Shown piece by piece: positions 1-9,367 of a stretch of 40,804 nt of DNA (position 1 is the first letter of the stretch; every line of letters starts with the position of its first letter). The DNA is taken from assembly GCA_903925975.1 (NCBI GenBank), contig CAIYHG010000174.1, positions 1-40,804 of the forward strand, given 5' to 3'. The notes under the pieces were generated by a model. That model saw only the letters and a program-made list of their open reading frames with translations, searched no databases and was not told where the DNA came from. Both the position numbers and the translations under genes were made by a program. This DNA comes from an uncultured Acidobacteriia bacterium (GTDB taxonomy: Bacteria > Acidobacteriota > Terriglobia > Bryobacterales > Bryobacteraceae).

Positions 1-2
1 CC

Positions 3-962
3 TGGGCCGCCGGCGCGGCGCAGACCGTAAAACTGCTGAATGTCTCTTACGATCCGACGCGGGAGTTGTATCAAGCCATCAACGCCGGCTTCCGGAACTA
101 TTGGAAGGCCAAGACGGGCGCCGAGGTGACTATCAACCAGTCCCACGGCGGCTCCGGCAGCCAGGCGCGCGCCGTGATCGATGGATTGCAGGCCGACGTG
201 GTCACGCTGGCGCTGGCTTACGATATCGACGCCATCTCCGAAAAGGGCGGGCTGATCGCCAAAGACTGGAAGGGGCGCCTGGCGGAAAACAGTGCGCCGT
301 ACACCTCCACCATCGTCTTCCTGGTGCGAAAGGGAAACCCGAAACATATCAAGGACTGGAATGATCTGGTCCGCCCCGGCATTTCCGTCATCACGCCGAA
401 TCCCAAGACCTCGGGCGGCGCGCGGTGGAACTACCTTGCCGCCTGGGCGTATGCGTTGAAGCAGAACAACAACGACGAAGCCAAAGCCAAAGACTTCGTC
501 ACGCGGCTGTTCAAGAATGTTCCGGTGCTTGATTCCGGGGCGCGCGGCTCCACTACCACCTTCGTCCAGAGGGGAATCGGCGACGTGCTGCTGGCTTGGG
601 AAAACGAAGCCTTCCTGGCCTTGAATACCACCGGGAAGGATCGCCTGGAAATCGTGATTCCTTCACTCAGCATTCTGGCGGAGCCGAATGTCGCCGTGGT
701 GGATAAGGTGGCCGCGCGGCACGGAACCGCCGCTGTCGCCAAAGCGTATCTGGAGTATCTGTACACTCCGGAAGCCCAGGAGATCATCGCGCGGAACTAC
801 TACCGCCCCCGGCTGAAACAGGTTGCCGATAGGTACGCCGGCCAGTTCCCGCAGTTGGCGCTGGTCACCATCGATAAGGATTTCGGCGGCTGGCAGAAGA
901 CGCAGAAGAAGCACTTCGACGATGGCGGAGTGTTCGACCAGATCTATCAACCGGGAAGATAA
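3..962 (+). CDS. Sulfate/thiosulfate ABC transporter substrate-binding protein (5' end cut off)
   Basis: This is the periplasmic binding protein that captures sulfate or thiosulfate and hands it to the CysT/CysW permease. The reading frame is open from base 3, so the start codon and most of the signal peptide lie outside the window. The visible N-terminus ([20 protein letters not shown]) ends a signal peptide and then gives the SYDPTRELY segment typical of the Sbp/CysP family. Further family blocks are [16 protein letters not shown], the DVVTLAL strand, and a GARGSTTTF segment in the second lobe. The visible 319 residues are close to a full mature protein. The stop codon shares a base with the next start (TAATG), so the operon is translationally coupled. 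Sulfate and thiosulfate specificity (Sbp versus CysP) cannot be separated by eye. Confidence 0.93.
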   Translation, partial: WAAGAAQTVKLLNVSYDPTRELYQAINAGFRNYWKAKTGAEVTINQSHGGSGSQARAVIDGLQADVVTLALAYDIDAISEKGGLIAKDWKGRLAENSAPYTSTIVFLVRKGNPKHIKDWNDLVRPGISVITPNPKTSGGARWNYLAAWAYALKQNNNDEAKAKDFVTRLFKNVPVLDSGARGSTTTFVQRGIGDVLLAWENEAFLALNTTGKDRLEIVIPSLSILAEPNVAVVDKVAARHGTAAVAKAYLEYLYTPEAQEIIARNYYRPRLKQVADRYAGQFPQLALVTIDKDFGGWQKTQKKHFDDGGVFDQIYQPGR

Positions 963-1798
963 TGCGAGCTTACCGGTTCAAGCAATTCAGCGTGCTCCCC
1001 GGCTTCTGGCCGGCCTTCAGCGCCTCTACGCTGTATCTCACGCTGATTGTGCTTGTGCCGCTCAGCGCGATATTCCTGCGGACCGCGACGGCCGACTGGG
1101 CGCATCTCTGGAAGGTCGTCTCGTCTCCTCAGGTGGTGGCTTCGTACAAGCTGAGCTTCGGCGCATCCCTTGTTGCCGCGGTGGTCAACGCGGTGTTCGG
1201 TTTTCTGGTTGCCTGGGTGCTGGTGCGGTATTCGTTTCCGGGGAAACGCCTGGTGGATTCCATCATCGATCTTCCCTTCGCGCTGCCCACCGCGGTCGCC
1301 GGTATCGCTTTAACCACGATCTACGTGGATGGCGGCTGGGTGGGGCGTGTTCTCTCGCGCTGGGGCATTCACGTTGCATTCACCCCCATCGGCGTTACTG
1401 TGGCGTTGATTTTCGTGGGGTTGCCGTTTGTGGTCCGGGCCGTTCAGCCCGTACTGGCTGAGACGGATCGCGATATCGAGGAGGCCGCGCATAGCCTCGG
1501 CGCCACCCGCTGGCATACGTTCCGCCGGGTGGTCTTTCCTCTGGCTCGGCCCGCAGTGCTGGCCGGCTTCGCCATGGCCTTCGCGCGCGGCCTGGGCGAA
1601 TACGGTTCTGTGGTCTTCATCTCGGGCAACATGCCCATGAAGACGCAGATCGCCCCGCTGCTGATTGTGACCCGGCTCGAACAATACGATTACGCGGGCG
1701 CTACCGCCATCGCCGTAGTCATGCTGCTGGCTTCGTTCCTGATGCTGCTGGTGATCAACGCGCTGAGTTCCGCCGACCGCGGCAAGGGGGCCAGATGA
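962..1798 (+). CDS. cysT: Sulfate ABC transporter permease CysT (CysU)
   Basis: This is one of the two inner-membrane subunits forming the sulfate channel. The 278-residue protein has about six hydrophobic helices, the usual number, and carries the permease EAA loop that contacts the ATPase at residues 173-181 (EEAAHSLGA) followed by the usual helix into the next membrane segment. The central LPFALPTAVAGIALT segment is typical of CysT. The ATG overlaps the stop of the binding-protein gene, and the 3' end overlaps the next gene by ATGA. Gene order binding protein - cysT - cysW - cysA is the classic arrangement, which fixes the assignment. No frameshift or truncation is visible. Confidence 0.95.
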   Translation: MRAYRFKQFSVLPGFWPAFSASTLYLTLIVLVPLSAIFLRTATADWAHLWKVVSSPQVVASYKLSFGASLVAAVVNAVFGFLVAWVLVRYSFPGKRLVDSIIDLPFALPTAVAGIALTTIYVDGGWVGRVLSRWGIHVAFTPIGVTVALIFVGLPFVVRAVQPVLAETDRDIEEAAHSLGATRWHTFRRVVFPLARPAVLAGFAMAFARGLGEYGSVVFISGNMPMKTQIAPLLIVTRLEQYDYAGATAIAVVMLLASFLMLLVINALSSADRGKGAR

Positions 1799-2667
1799 CG
1801 GCTTTGGGCGCCGGACGCCGTGACCCGGCCATCGTCCGCTGGGGACTCACGCTGATCGCGCTGGCGTTTCTGGCGCTGTTCGTGGCCCTTCCGCTTGCGG
1901 CTGTGTTCGCGCAAGCCTTCGACAAGGGATGGAGCGTCTATCTGGCGGCCATCACCGACCCCGAAGCCCTTCAGGCGATCCGTCTCACGCTGATGGCTTC
2001 GGCGATCGCCGTGATCTCGAACTTGTTATTCGGCATCGCCGCCGCGTGGTGCATCGGCAAGTTCCAGTTCCGGGGGAAGAGCCTGCTGGTAACCCTGATC
2101 GACCTGCCGTTCGCAATATCGCCCGTCATCGCGGGCCTCATCTTCGTCCTCGTGTTCGGCTCTCACGGCTGGTTTGGATCGTGGCTCACCGATCACAATA
2201 TGCAAGTCATTTTCGCCACGCCCGGAATCATCCTGGCCACCGTATTCGTCACCTTTCCGTTCGTGGCGCGCCAGTTGATCCCCCTCATCGAGAGTCAGGG
2301 AAGCGAAGAGGAGGAAGCCGGGTTGGCGCTCGGCGCCGGCGGCTGGCAGACGTTCCTGCGCATCACGCTGCCGAACATCAAGTGGGGTTTGCTCTACGGA
2401 GTCATCCTCTGCTCGGCGCGCGCCATGGGCGAGTTTGGCGCGGTCTCGGTTGTTTCCGGGCATATTCGCGGGGAAACCAATACCATGCCGCTGCACGTGG
2501 AGATTCTGTACAACGAATACAACTTTGCCGCCGCATTCTCCGTGGCGAGTTTGTTGGCGATCCTGGCGCTGGTCACGCTGGCCGCCAAGAGTTTTCTGGA
2601 GTGGAAAGTGAAAACTGAGATCACGGCGCACGCGCGCGAGGCGGCCGCGGCAGGCGGCAAGGGATAG
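1795..2667 (+). CDS. cysW: Sulfate ABC transporter permease CysW
   Basis: This is the second channel-forming membrane subunit and partner of CysT. The 290-residue protein has six predicted membrane helices and an EAA-type loop at residues 173-181 (EEAGLALGA). A block near residue 103 ([13 protein letters not shown]) parallels the equivalent block in CysT. The segment [20 protein letters not shown] in the C-terminal third is strongly typical of CysW. It starts inside the last codons of cysT (ATGA overlap) and is followed after 4 bases by the ATPase gene, so it is translated as part of one operon mRNA. Confidence 0.95.
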   Translation: MTALGAGRRDPAIVRWGLTLIALAFLALFVALPLAAVFAQAFDKGWSVYLAAITDPEALQAIRLTLMASAIAVISNLLFGIAAAWCIGKFQFRGKSLLVTLIDLPFAISPVIAGLIFVLVFGSHGWFGSWLTDHNMQVIFATPGIILATVFVTFPFVARQLIPLIESQGSEEEEAGLALGAGGWQTFLRITLPNIKWGLLYGVILCSARAMGEFGAVSVVSGHIRGETNTMPLHVEILYNEYNFAAAFSVASLLAILALVTLAAKSFLEWKVKTEITAHAREAAAAGGKG

Positions 2668-2671
2668 CGGC

Positions 2672-3748
2672 ATGTCCATTGAAGCTCGCAACATCACGAA
2701 AACCTTCGGCCGCTACGCCGCCCTGCGCGACGTGAGCCTTACCGTCAACGAGGGCGAACTGGTCGCGCTGTTGGGGCCTTCAGGCTCGGGGAAGACCACG
2801 CTGCTGCGCATTATCGCCGGCCTGGAAACGCCCGACGCCGGCACGGGCGGCGCGGTTCTGTTCGATGGCCGCAACGTGATTGACGATCGCGTGGGGGAAC
2901 GCCGCGTCGGGTTTGTTTTCCAGCACTACGCGCTGTTTCGCAACATGACGGTGTTTGAGAATATCGCGTTCGGCCTTCGCGTCCGGCCGCGGAAAGAGCG
3001 ATTGCCGGAAGAGAAGATCCGGGAGCGCGTGCGGGAATTGCTCGAACTCATCCAACTCGAAAGCCTTGCCGCGCGCTTTCCTTCGCAGCTTTCGGGCGGA
3101 CAGCGCCAGCGCGTCGCCCTCGCGCGCGCCCTGGCCATAGAACCCAAGGTGCTGCTTCTCGACGAACCCTTCGGGGCGCTCGACGCCAAGGTTCGCCAGG
3201 GATTGCGCACCTGGCTGCGCAAACTGCACGATACGGTTCACATGACCAGCCTTCTCGTCACGCACGATCAGGACGAAGCCCTGGAGGTGGCCGACCGCGT
3301 GGTGGTGATGAACCAGGCGCACATCGAGCAGGTGGGCACGCCCGAAGAGGTCTTCCATCATCCGGCGTCGGAATTCGTAATGGATTTCATGGGCGCCGTG
3401 AACCTGTTCCACGGGCGCATCGAGAGCGGGAAGGCCGTGTTCGGCCCCCTGGTTCTGGACCACGCCGGCTCGGCGGCCTCGGACGGCCAGGCAGCCCGCC
3501 TGTTTGTCCGGCCTTACGATCTGGATATCACCCACCGTCCCGGCGGCGAGCCCGGCATCTGCGCTAGAGTGACGCGCGTTCAGGCGGCGGGCCCCCACGT
3601 GCGCGTGGAACTGCGCGCCGAGAGCGGCGAAGCCGTAGTGGTCGAAATGCCCCACGCTCAATTCCGGGCGGCGCGCGTGCACGCCGGAGACGACGTGTAC
3701 GTGAGCGTCCGCGACGCCCGCATCTTCACCGAAGATTACTCCATCTGA
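2672..3748 (+). CDS. cysA: Sulfate ABC transporter ATP-binding protein CysA
   Basis: This cytoplasmic ATPase powers the sulfate importer. Walker A is GPSGSGKTT (residues 35-43), the ABC signature LSGGQRQ is at 140-146, Walker B LLLDEP at 161-166, and the switch histidine is H198 in [10 protein letters not shown]. The motif [20 protein letters not shown] is characteristic of the CysA group. After about residue 240 comes the C-terminal beta-rich regulatory part of the MalK/CysA type (FVRPYDLDI and following). At 358 residues the length is normal. The ATG lies 4 bases after the cysW stop. It is the last gene of the operon; the next gene encodes an unrelated exported peptidase. Confidence 0.96.
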   Translation: MSIEARNITKTFGRYAALRDVSLTVNEGELVALLGPSGSGKTTLLRIIAGLETPDAGTGGAVLFDGRNVIDDRVGERRVGFVFQHYALFRNMTVFENIAFGLRVRPRKERLPEEKIRERVRELLELIQLESLAARFPSQLSGGQRQRVALARALAIEPKVLLLDEPFGALDAKVRQGLRTWLRKLHDTVHMTSLLVTHDQDEALEVADRVVVMNQAHIEQVGTPEEVFHHPASEFVMDFMGAVNLFHGRIESGKAVFGPLVLDHAGSAASDGQAARLFVRPYDLDITHRPGGEPGICARVTRVQAAGPHVRVELRAESGEAVVVEMPHAQFRAARVHAGDDVYVSVRDARIFTEDYSI

Positions 3749-3795
3749 CGGCCTTGTATCAGGCTGCGCTCCAGGGCGCGATAAAATGGCAGCGG

Positions 3796-6027
3796 ATGAG
3801 ACTGACTCTTGCGTGTATCGCTGCGCTCCTGGTCTGCGCGCCGGCCAAGCCGCAGACGCTCCCCGGGTTCGCCGCGGGTTCCGTGCGCCCCGAACTGGAT
3901 TGGGAAGCCCGGTTTCGCGTGATTCCCGACGCCGCCAACCTGCGTACTTACGATCAGCGGCTCAGCGCCCGGCCTCACCACGTCGGCTCCCCTTATGACA
4001 AGGACAACGCCGACTGGATATTCTCCCTGTTCCGCCAATGGGGGCTAGATGCCCGGATCGAGACCTTCGACGTCCTGTTCCCAACTCCCAAAGAGCGCGT
4101 TCTGGAACTGGTTGAGCCCGTTCCATTCACGGCCAAGTTGGAAGAGCCCGTTGTCGGCGGGGACCCGTCCACGGAGCAGCGCGCCGAGCAACTTCCCACG
4201 TACAACGCCTATTCGATAGACGGCGATGTCACCGCGCCTCTCGTCTACGTGAACTACGGCGTGCCGGACGATTACAAGGAACTCGATCGCCTGGGAATCT
4301 CCGTCAAGGGCGCTATCGTGATTGCGCGCTACGGATCGTCCTGGCGGGGCACCAAACCGAAGGTTGCCGCCGAGCATGGCGCTGTCGGGTGTCTCATTTA
4401 TTCCGACCCGCGCGAAGACGGCTATTTCGAGGGCGAGACTTTTCCGGCCGGCCCCTACCGGCCCAAGGACGGCGTGCAGAGAGGCAGCGTCATGGATATG
4501 CCGGTTTATCCCGGCGACCCGCTCACGCCCGGAATCGGCTCCACCCCCGGCGCCAAGCGGCTTCCGCTGAGCCAGGCGGAAACGCTCACCAAAATCCCGG
4601 TAATGCCGATCTCCTACGCCGACGCGCAGCCGCTGCTGGCCGCGCTGGGCGGCCCCATTGCCCCGGAAGGTTGGCGCGGCGCACTGCCCATCACCTATCG
4701 CGTTGGCCCCGGGCCGGCGAAGGTTCGCTTGAAGCTCTCCTTCGATTGGGGAACCAAGACTCTGTACGACGTGATCGCTCAAATTCCAGGCGCCCAGTAC
4801 CCGGATGAGTGGGTGATCCGCGGCAACCATCACGATGCCTGGGTGAATGGCGCCGAAGACCCCAGCTCAGGCGCCGCTTCGGTGCTTGAAGAGGCCCGCG
4901 GATTCGCGGCGCTGCTGCGCCAGGGATGGCGCCCGAAGCGCACCGTGCTCTTTTGCGTCTGGGATGGAGAAGAGCCCGGGCTGCTTGGCTCCACCGAATG
5001 GGCCGAGCAGCACGCCGCCGAACTAACGCGCAAGGCCGTGGCTTACATCAACTCCGATAGCAACGGCCGCGGCTATCTCAACATGGGTGGTTCGCAGTCA
5101 CTCGAACAGCTCATCAACGGCGTGGCGCGCGAAATCACCGACCCGGAAACCAAGCGAACCGTGTGGAGCCGTCTTCAGGCGCGCTTGATCTCCGAAGGCG
5201 CCGATCGCCAGGAATTGCGGTCGCGCGCCGATCTGAGGATCAGCGCCCTCGGTTCGGGTTCCGACTACAGCGTGTTCCTTGACCACCTCGGCATTCCGTC
5301 GTTGAATCTGGGCTACGGCGGGGAAGACACAGGCGGCATTTACCACTCCATCTACGACGACTTCTACTGGTACACGCATTTCTCGGATACCGATTTCGCC
5401 TATGGACGCGCGCTGGCCCAAACCGCTGGGACGGCGGTGATGCGCCTCGCCGGGGCCGAACTGATTCCGTACGATTTCGGCGGCCTCTCCGACGCCGTGC
5501 GCCGCTACCTGAACGAAGTCGAGAAGTTAGCTCGGGACCAAGGTGACGCCGTGGCGGAGCGGAATCGCCAGATTCTGGATGGCGTATTCGCCGCTACCAA
5601 CGATCCGCGCCGTCCCAAAGCGCTGCCCGTGGTGGAGCAGGTTCCTCCGACTCTCGATTTCGCGCCGTTGGAACACGCCGCAGGCCTGCTGCAAACGGCT
5701 GCCGAGCGCTACCGGAAGGCGGCGTTGCGCGCGGCCGGCGACGGTTCGAAACTGGCCGAGGCATCCACCGCCCAGGCGAACGCGAAACTGATGTTGGTGG
5801 AGCGCGCGCTCACGCTCGATTCCGGCCTTCCCAGTCGCCCCTGGTTCAAGCACCAGATTTACGCTCCCGGCCTCTATACGGGCTATGGCGTTAAGACCCT
5901 GCCGGCGGTGCGTGAAAGCATCGAGCAGAAGCAATGGGATGAAGCGGCCCGGCAGATTCCGCGCCTCGCCAAAGTGCTCGAAAGCGCTTCGCAGGCCATC
6001 GACTCGGCCGCCGCCCCGCTCAAGTAA
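3796..6027 (+). CDS. Exported M28 metallopeptidase, glutamate carboxypeptidase II-like
   Basis: A predicted exported zinc peptidase of the transferrin-receptor/glutamate carboxypeptidase II branch of family M28. I start at ATG 3796, not the upstream in-frame TTG at 3754, because the ATG opens directly into a signal peptide (MRLTLACIAALLVCAPAKPQ). In the 743-residue product a protease-associated (PA) domain lies around residues 130-280, the peptidase domain follows, and a helical dimerisation-like domain ends the protein. By comparison with the family, the two-zinc site is H345, D355, E392/E393 (WDGEEPGLLGSTEW), D421 and H517 (YHSIYDDF). All positions are present, so it should be active. It likely releases C-terminal or short-peptide residues in the periplasm or outside. 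A second M28 gene follows after 43 bases. Confidence 0.93.
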   Translation: MRLTLACIAALLVCAPAKPQTLPGFAAGSVRPELDWEARFRVIPDAANLRTYDQRLSARPHHVGSPYDKDNADWIFSLFRQWGLDARIETFDVLFPTPKERVLELVEPVPFTAKLEEPVVGGDPSTEQRAEQLPTYNAYSIDGDVTAPLVYVNYGVPDDYKELDRLGISVKGAIVIARYGSSWRGTKPKVAAEHGAVGCLIYSDPREDGYFEGETFPAGPYRPKDGVQRGSVMDMPVYPGDPLTPGIGSTPGAKRLPLSQAETLTKIPVMPISYADAQPLLAALGGPIAPEGWRGALPITYRVGPGPAKVRLKLSFDWGTKTLYDVIAQIPGAQYPDEWVIRGNHHDAWVNGAEDPSSGAASVLEEARGFAALLRQGWRPKRTVLFCVWDGEEPGLLGSTEWAEQHAAELTRKAVAYINSDSNGRGYLNMGGSQSLEQLINGVAREITDPETKRTVWSRLQARLISEGADRQELRSRADLRISALGSGSDYSVFLDHLGIPSLNLGYGGEDTGGIYHSIYDDFYWYTHFSDTDFAYGRALAQTAGTAVMRLAGAELIPYDFGGLSDAVRRYLNEVEKLARDQGDAVAERNRQILDGVFAATNDPRRPKALPVVEQVPPTLDFAPLEHAAGLLQTAAERYRKAALRAAGDGSKLAEASTAQANAKLMLVERALTLDSGLPSRPWFKHQIYAPGLYTGYGVKTLPAVRESIEQKQWDEAARQIPRLAKVLESASQAIDSAAAPLK

Positions 6028-6040
6028 TCCGGGGCGCTAT

Positions 6041-6060
6041 CGAATATTCGGAGATAGGAA
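6041..6060. repeat. Palindrome between the two M28 peptidase genes
   Basis: The 10-base perfect palindrome CGAATATTCG (6041-6050) sits inside CTATC/GATAG arms, upstream of the second peptidase start. It could be an operator or a small hairpin in the intergenic mRNA. There is no direct evidence for either. Confidence 0.25.
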
Positions 6061-6070
6061 CAATCAAGGT

Positions 6071-7660
6071 ATGAAGAAGTTATTGGGAATCTTAGCCGTC
6101 GGCCTTCCGCTGCTCGCGCAGGATCTGGCCATTTCGCCGGAGCGCATCCGCGAGCACACCCGTTTTCTTTCCATGGATCTGCTGGAGGGCAGGGGAGTGG
6201 GCGCGCGCGGCGGAGACCTGGCCACGGAATACATCGCCACGCAGTTTGCGCTGGCCGGGGCCAAGCCCGCTGCCGCCGATGGGACATACTTCCAGAAAGT
6301 GCCGCTGGTGGGCGTGGAAACCCAGCCGCAAACGCGCCTTTCCGCGTCCGCATCCGGTAAGACCGTTGACCTGCGCTGGCTCAGCGATTTCGTCGGCGTG
6401 AACGCCCGCCAGCAGGCGCAGGCAGGGTTCGAGGCCGAGGCGGTCTTTGTGGGCCACGGCATCACCGCGCCCGAATTCCAGTGGGACGATTACAAAGGCG
6501 CCGACGTCAAAGGCAAGGTCGTCGTGCTCTTCACGAACGAGCCGCAATCCGCCGACCCCAAGTTCTTCGAAGGCCGTTCGCTCACCTACTATGGCCGCTG
6601 GACTTATAAGTACGAGGAAGCCCTGCGGCACGGCGCGCTGGCTGCCATCATCATTCACACCACGCCCACGGCGGGCTACGGCTGGGATGTCGTCAGGAGT
6701 TCCTGGGGGCGCGAATCCCCATTCGTGAAACTGGCGGCGGGAGAAAACGATCTGGCGTTTGAGGGCTGGGTGACGCGTGAGGCCGGGCAGAGCTTGCTGG
6801 CGCTCTCGGGCAGAACCGTGGAAGAATTGCTGGCTGCCGCCGACCGGCGCGACTTCAAACCCATCCCGCTCGGGATTCGTTTCACCGGCAACATCACGTC
6901 CAAAGTGCGGTCGATTGAAACCCGCAACGTCGCGGCTGTGGTTCCAGGCAGCGACCCGAAACTGCGCGACGAAGTGGTGATCTTCAGCGCGCATTGGGAC
7001 CACCTCGGCGTCGGCGAGCCCGTGAATGGCGACGCCATTTACAACGGCTCGATCGATAACGCTACGGGATGCGCGATGCTGCTGGAAATCGCGCGCGCCT
7101 GGGCCGCGCTCCCGCGGAAGCCCCGGCGCAGCGCGCTGTTTCTCGCGGTAACGGCCGAGGAGGGCGGGCTCCGCGGCTCGGAGTACTACGCCACTCACCC
7201 CCTCTACCCCGTCGCCAAGACGGCCCTCGCCTTGAACTTCGATGCGATCTACCCATGGGGCAAGGCGCTCGACGTGGTTCTGACCGGCGCGGAGCGAACC
7301 ACGGCAATGCCCCGCGCCCAGCAAATCGCCAGGCGCCTGAACCTGGCCATCACGCCCGACGCGCAGCCCGAGCAGGGGCACTATTTCCGCTCGGACCATT
7401 TCTCGTTCGCCCATGCCGGCATCCCCGCGTTCTCCGTGGGCCATGCCACCGAATTCGCGGGCAAGCCCAAAGAATGGGCGGAACGCGGCTTCGCCGAGTA
7501 CAACGTGAAGAACTATCACCAGCCTTCCGACGAATTTCACCCCGACTGGGATTTCACGGCGAACCAACAGGCGGCCGACTTTGGCTTTCTACTCGGCCAG
7601 GATATTGCTAACCAGGACGCTCTACCCGATTGGGTCCCAGGCGATCAGTTCCACCGCTGA
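6071..7660 (+). CDS. Exported M28 family aminopeptidase-like metallopeptidase
   Basis: A second exported zinc peptidase of family M28, from a different branch than its upstream neighbour. The start is ATG 6071, which gives a short signal peptide (MKKLLGILAVGLPLLAQ); the frame is open further upstream but only as overlap with the preceding gene. In the 529-residue product a PA-like insert occupies roughly residues 110-260. The peptidase core has H308 and D310 (SAHWDHLG), D329 (SIDNATG), E363/E364 (TAEEGGLRGSEYY), D391 (NFDAI) and a late histidine H483 in YHQPSDEF, the complete co-catalytic metal set of M28 enzymes. It probably removes N-terminal residues from peptides made by other secreted proteases. 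It is probably co-transcribed with the upstream peptidase. Confidence 0.92.
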   Translation: MKKLLGILAVGLPLLAQDLAISPERIREHTRFLSMDLLEGRGVGARGGDLATEYIATQFALAGAKPAAADGTYFQKVPLVGVETQPQTRLSASASGKTVDLRWLSDFVGVNARQQAQAGFEAEAVFVGHGITAPEFQWDDYKGADVKGKVVVLFTNEPQSADPKFFEGRSLTYYGRWTYKYEEALRHGALAAIIIHTTPTAGYGWDVVRSSWGRESPFVKLAAGENDLAFEGWVTREAGQSLLALSGRTVEELLAAADRRDFKPIPLGIRFTGNITSKVRSIETRNVAAVVPGSDPKLRDEVVIFSAHWDHLGVGEPVNGDAIYNGSIDNATGCAMLLEIARAWAALPRKPRRSALFLAVTAEEGGLRGSEYYATHPLYPVAKTALALNFDAIYPWGKALDVVLTGAERTTAMPRAQQIARRLNLAITPDAQPEQGHYFRSDHFSFAHAGIPAFSVGHATEFAGKPKEWAERGFAEYNVKNYHQPSDEFHPDWDFTANQQAADFGFLLGQDIANQDALPDWVPGDQFHR

Positions 7661-7664
7661 GCGA

Positions 7665-7716
7665 GTGGGTAGGCCCCCCGGCTTGCCCGCCTAGGGGAGG
7701 CCCGGAGGGCCTCTCC
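7665..7716. terminator. Hairpin between convergent genes (possible GTGG-headed REP)
   Basis: A strong hairpin (stem 7697-7703 GAGGCCC with 7707-7713 GGGCCTC, loop GGA, extendable outward to 7694/7716) lies between the convergent genes ending at 7660 and 7740. It can act on both strands, although there is no T-run. A weaker hairpin (TAGGC/GCCTA arms) and a GTGG tetranucleotide at 7665 precede it. That resembles the GTGG-headed double-hairpin repeats found elsewhere in the window. Confidence 0.5.
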
Positions 7717-7739
7717 TGCCTGAAACCGAATCAGCCCGC

Positions 7740-9020
7740 CTACCGCACGCGCACAACCGAGAATCCGCGCAGAGTCAGCACTTCACCGGCCTCCGCGACC
7801 TTTCCTTTGAAGTCCACCTGCACACCGTCCGTGTATGCCTGATCCACGCTCAGCACCCCTGTGCTGAAAGGCAGCGAGCTACCCCAGCATTGGTAGCTGA
7901 ACTGCGCGCCCGCGGTCTTCAGGAACGCGTCCGCCCGCCCGCTGGCCAGGGCATCGGCCGCGCCGGCATCCTTTTGGAGAACCGTGCTCGCACCCCAGGC
8001 GAGCGCGAACGTGTAGCCGCCCTGCGTGCCTTGGTGCTCCAGGTCAAAGCGGATTTCCACGCGGTCGCCTGCCATCAGCATGCCGCCGGGTATCCAGCAC
8101 GTCCCGACGCTCGCGAACTCCACGCTGTTGACGGCTGCTCCCGTGCCGCTGCACAGAATTTGCGGAGCTGCGTACAACTGCCCGCTGCCCGCATCGGTGC
8201 TTGCCAACCGGTATTTGGCAATGAGCGTGTCTCCGGGTTGCGGCGTGGATAGGCTTTGGAACTCGATGTTGCGTCCGTCAGCGGAGAAATCCATGCTGGC
8301 TTTCTGCAGCACGCCGTTGCGGTAAATAGTCAGGCTCTCCGGCGGCGCCGGCGTAGCTGTGAGGCTGAATGTCCGGTTAGCCCCATCCACGATCCCGGAT
8401 AGCGTATCCGCGTCCACGAAGGAGGGCGCCGCTCCGCCGCACGGGCCTGTCGAACCATCCACCCTGACGCAATCGGTCGGAGATCCAACCACCGAATCGA
8501 GCGTACCCATGAGGCTCACCATTGCCACGCGGCCCACTGCGTACCCGGGTCCTTTCATCGGACGCGCCCCAAGGTCGGCGATCAGCCCCGTCACGCCGCT
8601 CTCGGCAAGCGGTGTGATCACCGCGCCGGTTTCTCCCGTGGATGGAGCGGAAACGGATGAAGTCAGCACCCGCACATCGCGCAGCCGCACCGGCTGTGCG
8701 CTCGACGGGACCGACCAGGACTCTTCGAACGAAACCCGCCCGTCGCTGGTGTACCGGGCTGTGTAATAAACGGCCGGCGTGCTGGTTGTGGTCGGCGCCA
8801 GTTGCACGCGTAAGTTGCCGTCGACGATCTTGATCGTCGTGCTCTGAGTAGCTATCGCGGATGCATCCATGGCCTCGAAGCTGGGCCATGAGATGGTAAC
8901 CGAGCCGTTGAATCGCGTGCCATCCGCCTTATACAGCACGTCCTGTATGGTGGTCAGCGGTAGAGCGGCGTGCCCTGCAAGCGCGAACAAGGCCACGGCT
9001 GCGGCCAAACGAATCTTCAT
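7740..9020 (-). CDS. Exported protein of unknown function
   Basis: I do not recognise a named family. The 426-residue product begins with a clear signal peptide (MKIRLAAAVALFALAGHAA). Next comes a beta-rich N-terminal domain (LTTIQDVLYKADGTRFNG, then ISWPSFEAMDAS) that reads like a small carbohydrate-binding or carboxypeptidase-regulatory-like module, up to about residue 115. A low-complexity middle follows. The C-terminal half is beta-rich with two cysteine pairs, resembling the receptor-binding or fibre domains of surface proteins. The start ATG is supported by a ribosome-binding site, AGGAGGG on the minus strand (bases 9031-9037), 10 bases upstream. It faces away from the PEP-CTERM gene at 9368 across a 347-base divergent region. 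A role at the cell surface is only inference. Confidence 0.75.
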   Translation of the reverse strand: MKIRLAAAVALFALAGHAALPLTTIQDVLYKADGTRFNGSVTISWPSFEAMDASAIATQSTTIKIVDGNLRVQLAPTTTSTPAVYYTARYTSDGRVSFEESWSVPSSAQPVRLRDVRVLTSSVSAPSTGETGAVITPLAESGVTGLIADLGARPMKGPGYAVGRVAMVSLMGTLDSVVGSPTDCVRVDGSTGPCGGAAPSFVDADTLSGIVDGANRTFSLTATPAPPESLTIYRNGVLQKASMDFSADGRNIEFQSLSTPQPGDTLIAKYRLASTDAGSGQLYAAPQILCSGTGAAVNSVEFASVGTCWIPGGMLMAGDRVEIRFDLEHQGTQGGYTFALAWGASTVLQKDAGAADALASGRADAFLKTAGAQFSYQCWGSSLPFSTGVLSVDQAYTDGVQVDFKGKVAEAGEVLTLRGFSVVRVR

Positions 9021-9089
9021 GAAAGCGGAACCCTCCTGCCGCCTTCAGTCTATCCGCCCGGCGCAATGGAACCCCTTGTTCCACGGGCC

Positions 9090-9113
9090 TTCAAGCGGGG
9101 CTAACCGCTTGAA
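9090..9113. promoter_or_regulatory. Perfect 9-bp inverted repeat in a divergent intergenic region
   Basis: TTCAAGCGG and CCGCTTGAA flank a 6-base spacer (GGCTAA) in the 347-base gap between the divergent genes starting at 9020 and 9368. It could be an operator or an mRNA hairpin. The rest of this gap (9021-9367) shows no gene, only two short palindromes (GGAATTCC near 9129 and GGAATATTCC at 9304-9313). Confidence 0.35.
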
Positions 9114-9367
9114 ACCGCGAATTCTAAAGGAATTCCGAATGTCTTGTGACCGGCGCCGATGATTCCTGCGGCCCGGGTCCTTGCAACCGCGGCTCCGAGC
9201 CTTCGGAGGACGCCTTACCCTGCCGCCGATTGAGGAATAGGTCGTGCCTGCGATCTAGCGGCGGCCATGCAGAAAGAGCCGGTACTTCGCCCCGCAATTC
9301 TAGGGAATATTCCTGTTTTCAGCGGATTTCGGGTCTGTTAATCTTTAGTTCCGTAACGAGGAGAACT

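Noticed and set aside
6092..7567. A 491-codon open frame antisense to the second M28 peptidase
   Set aside because: Low-complexity shadow translation; the peptidase metal ligands on the other strand are complete.
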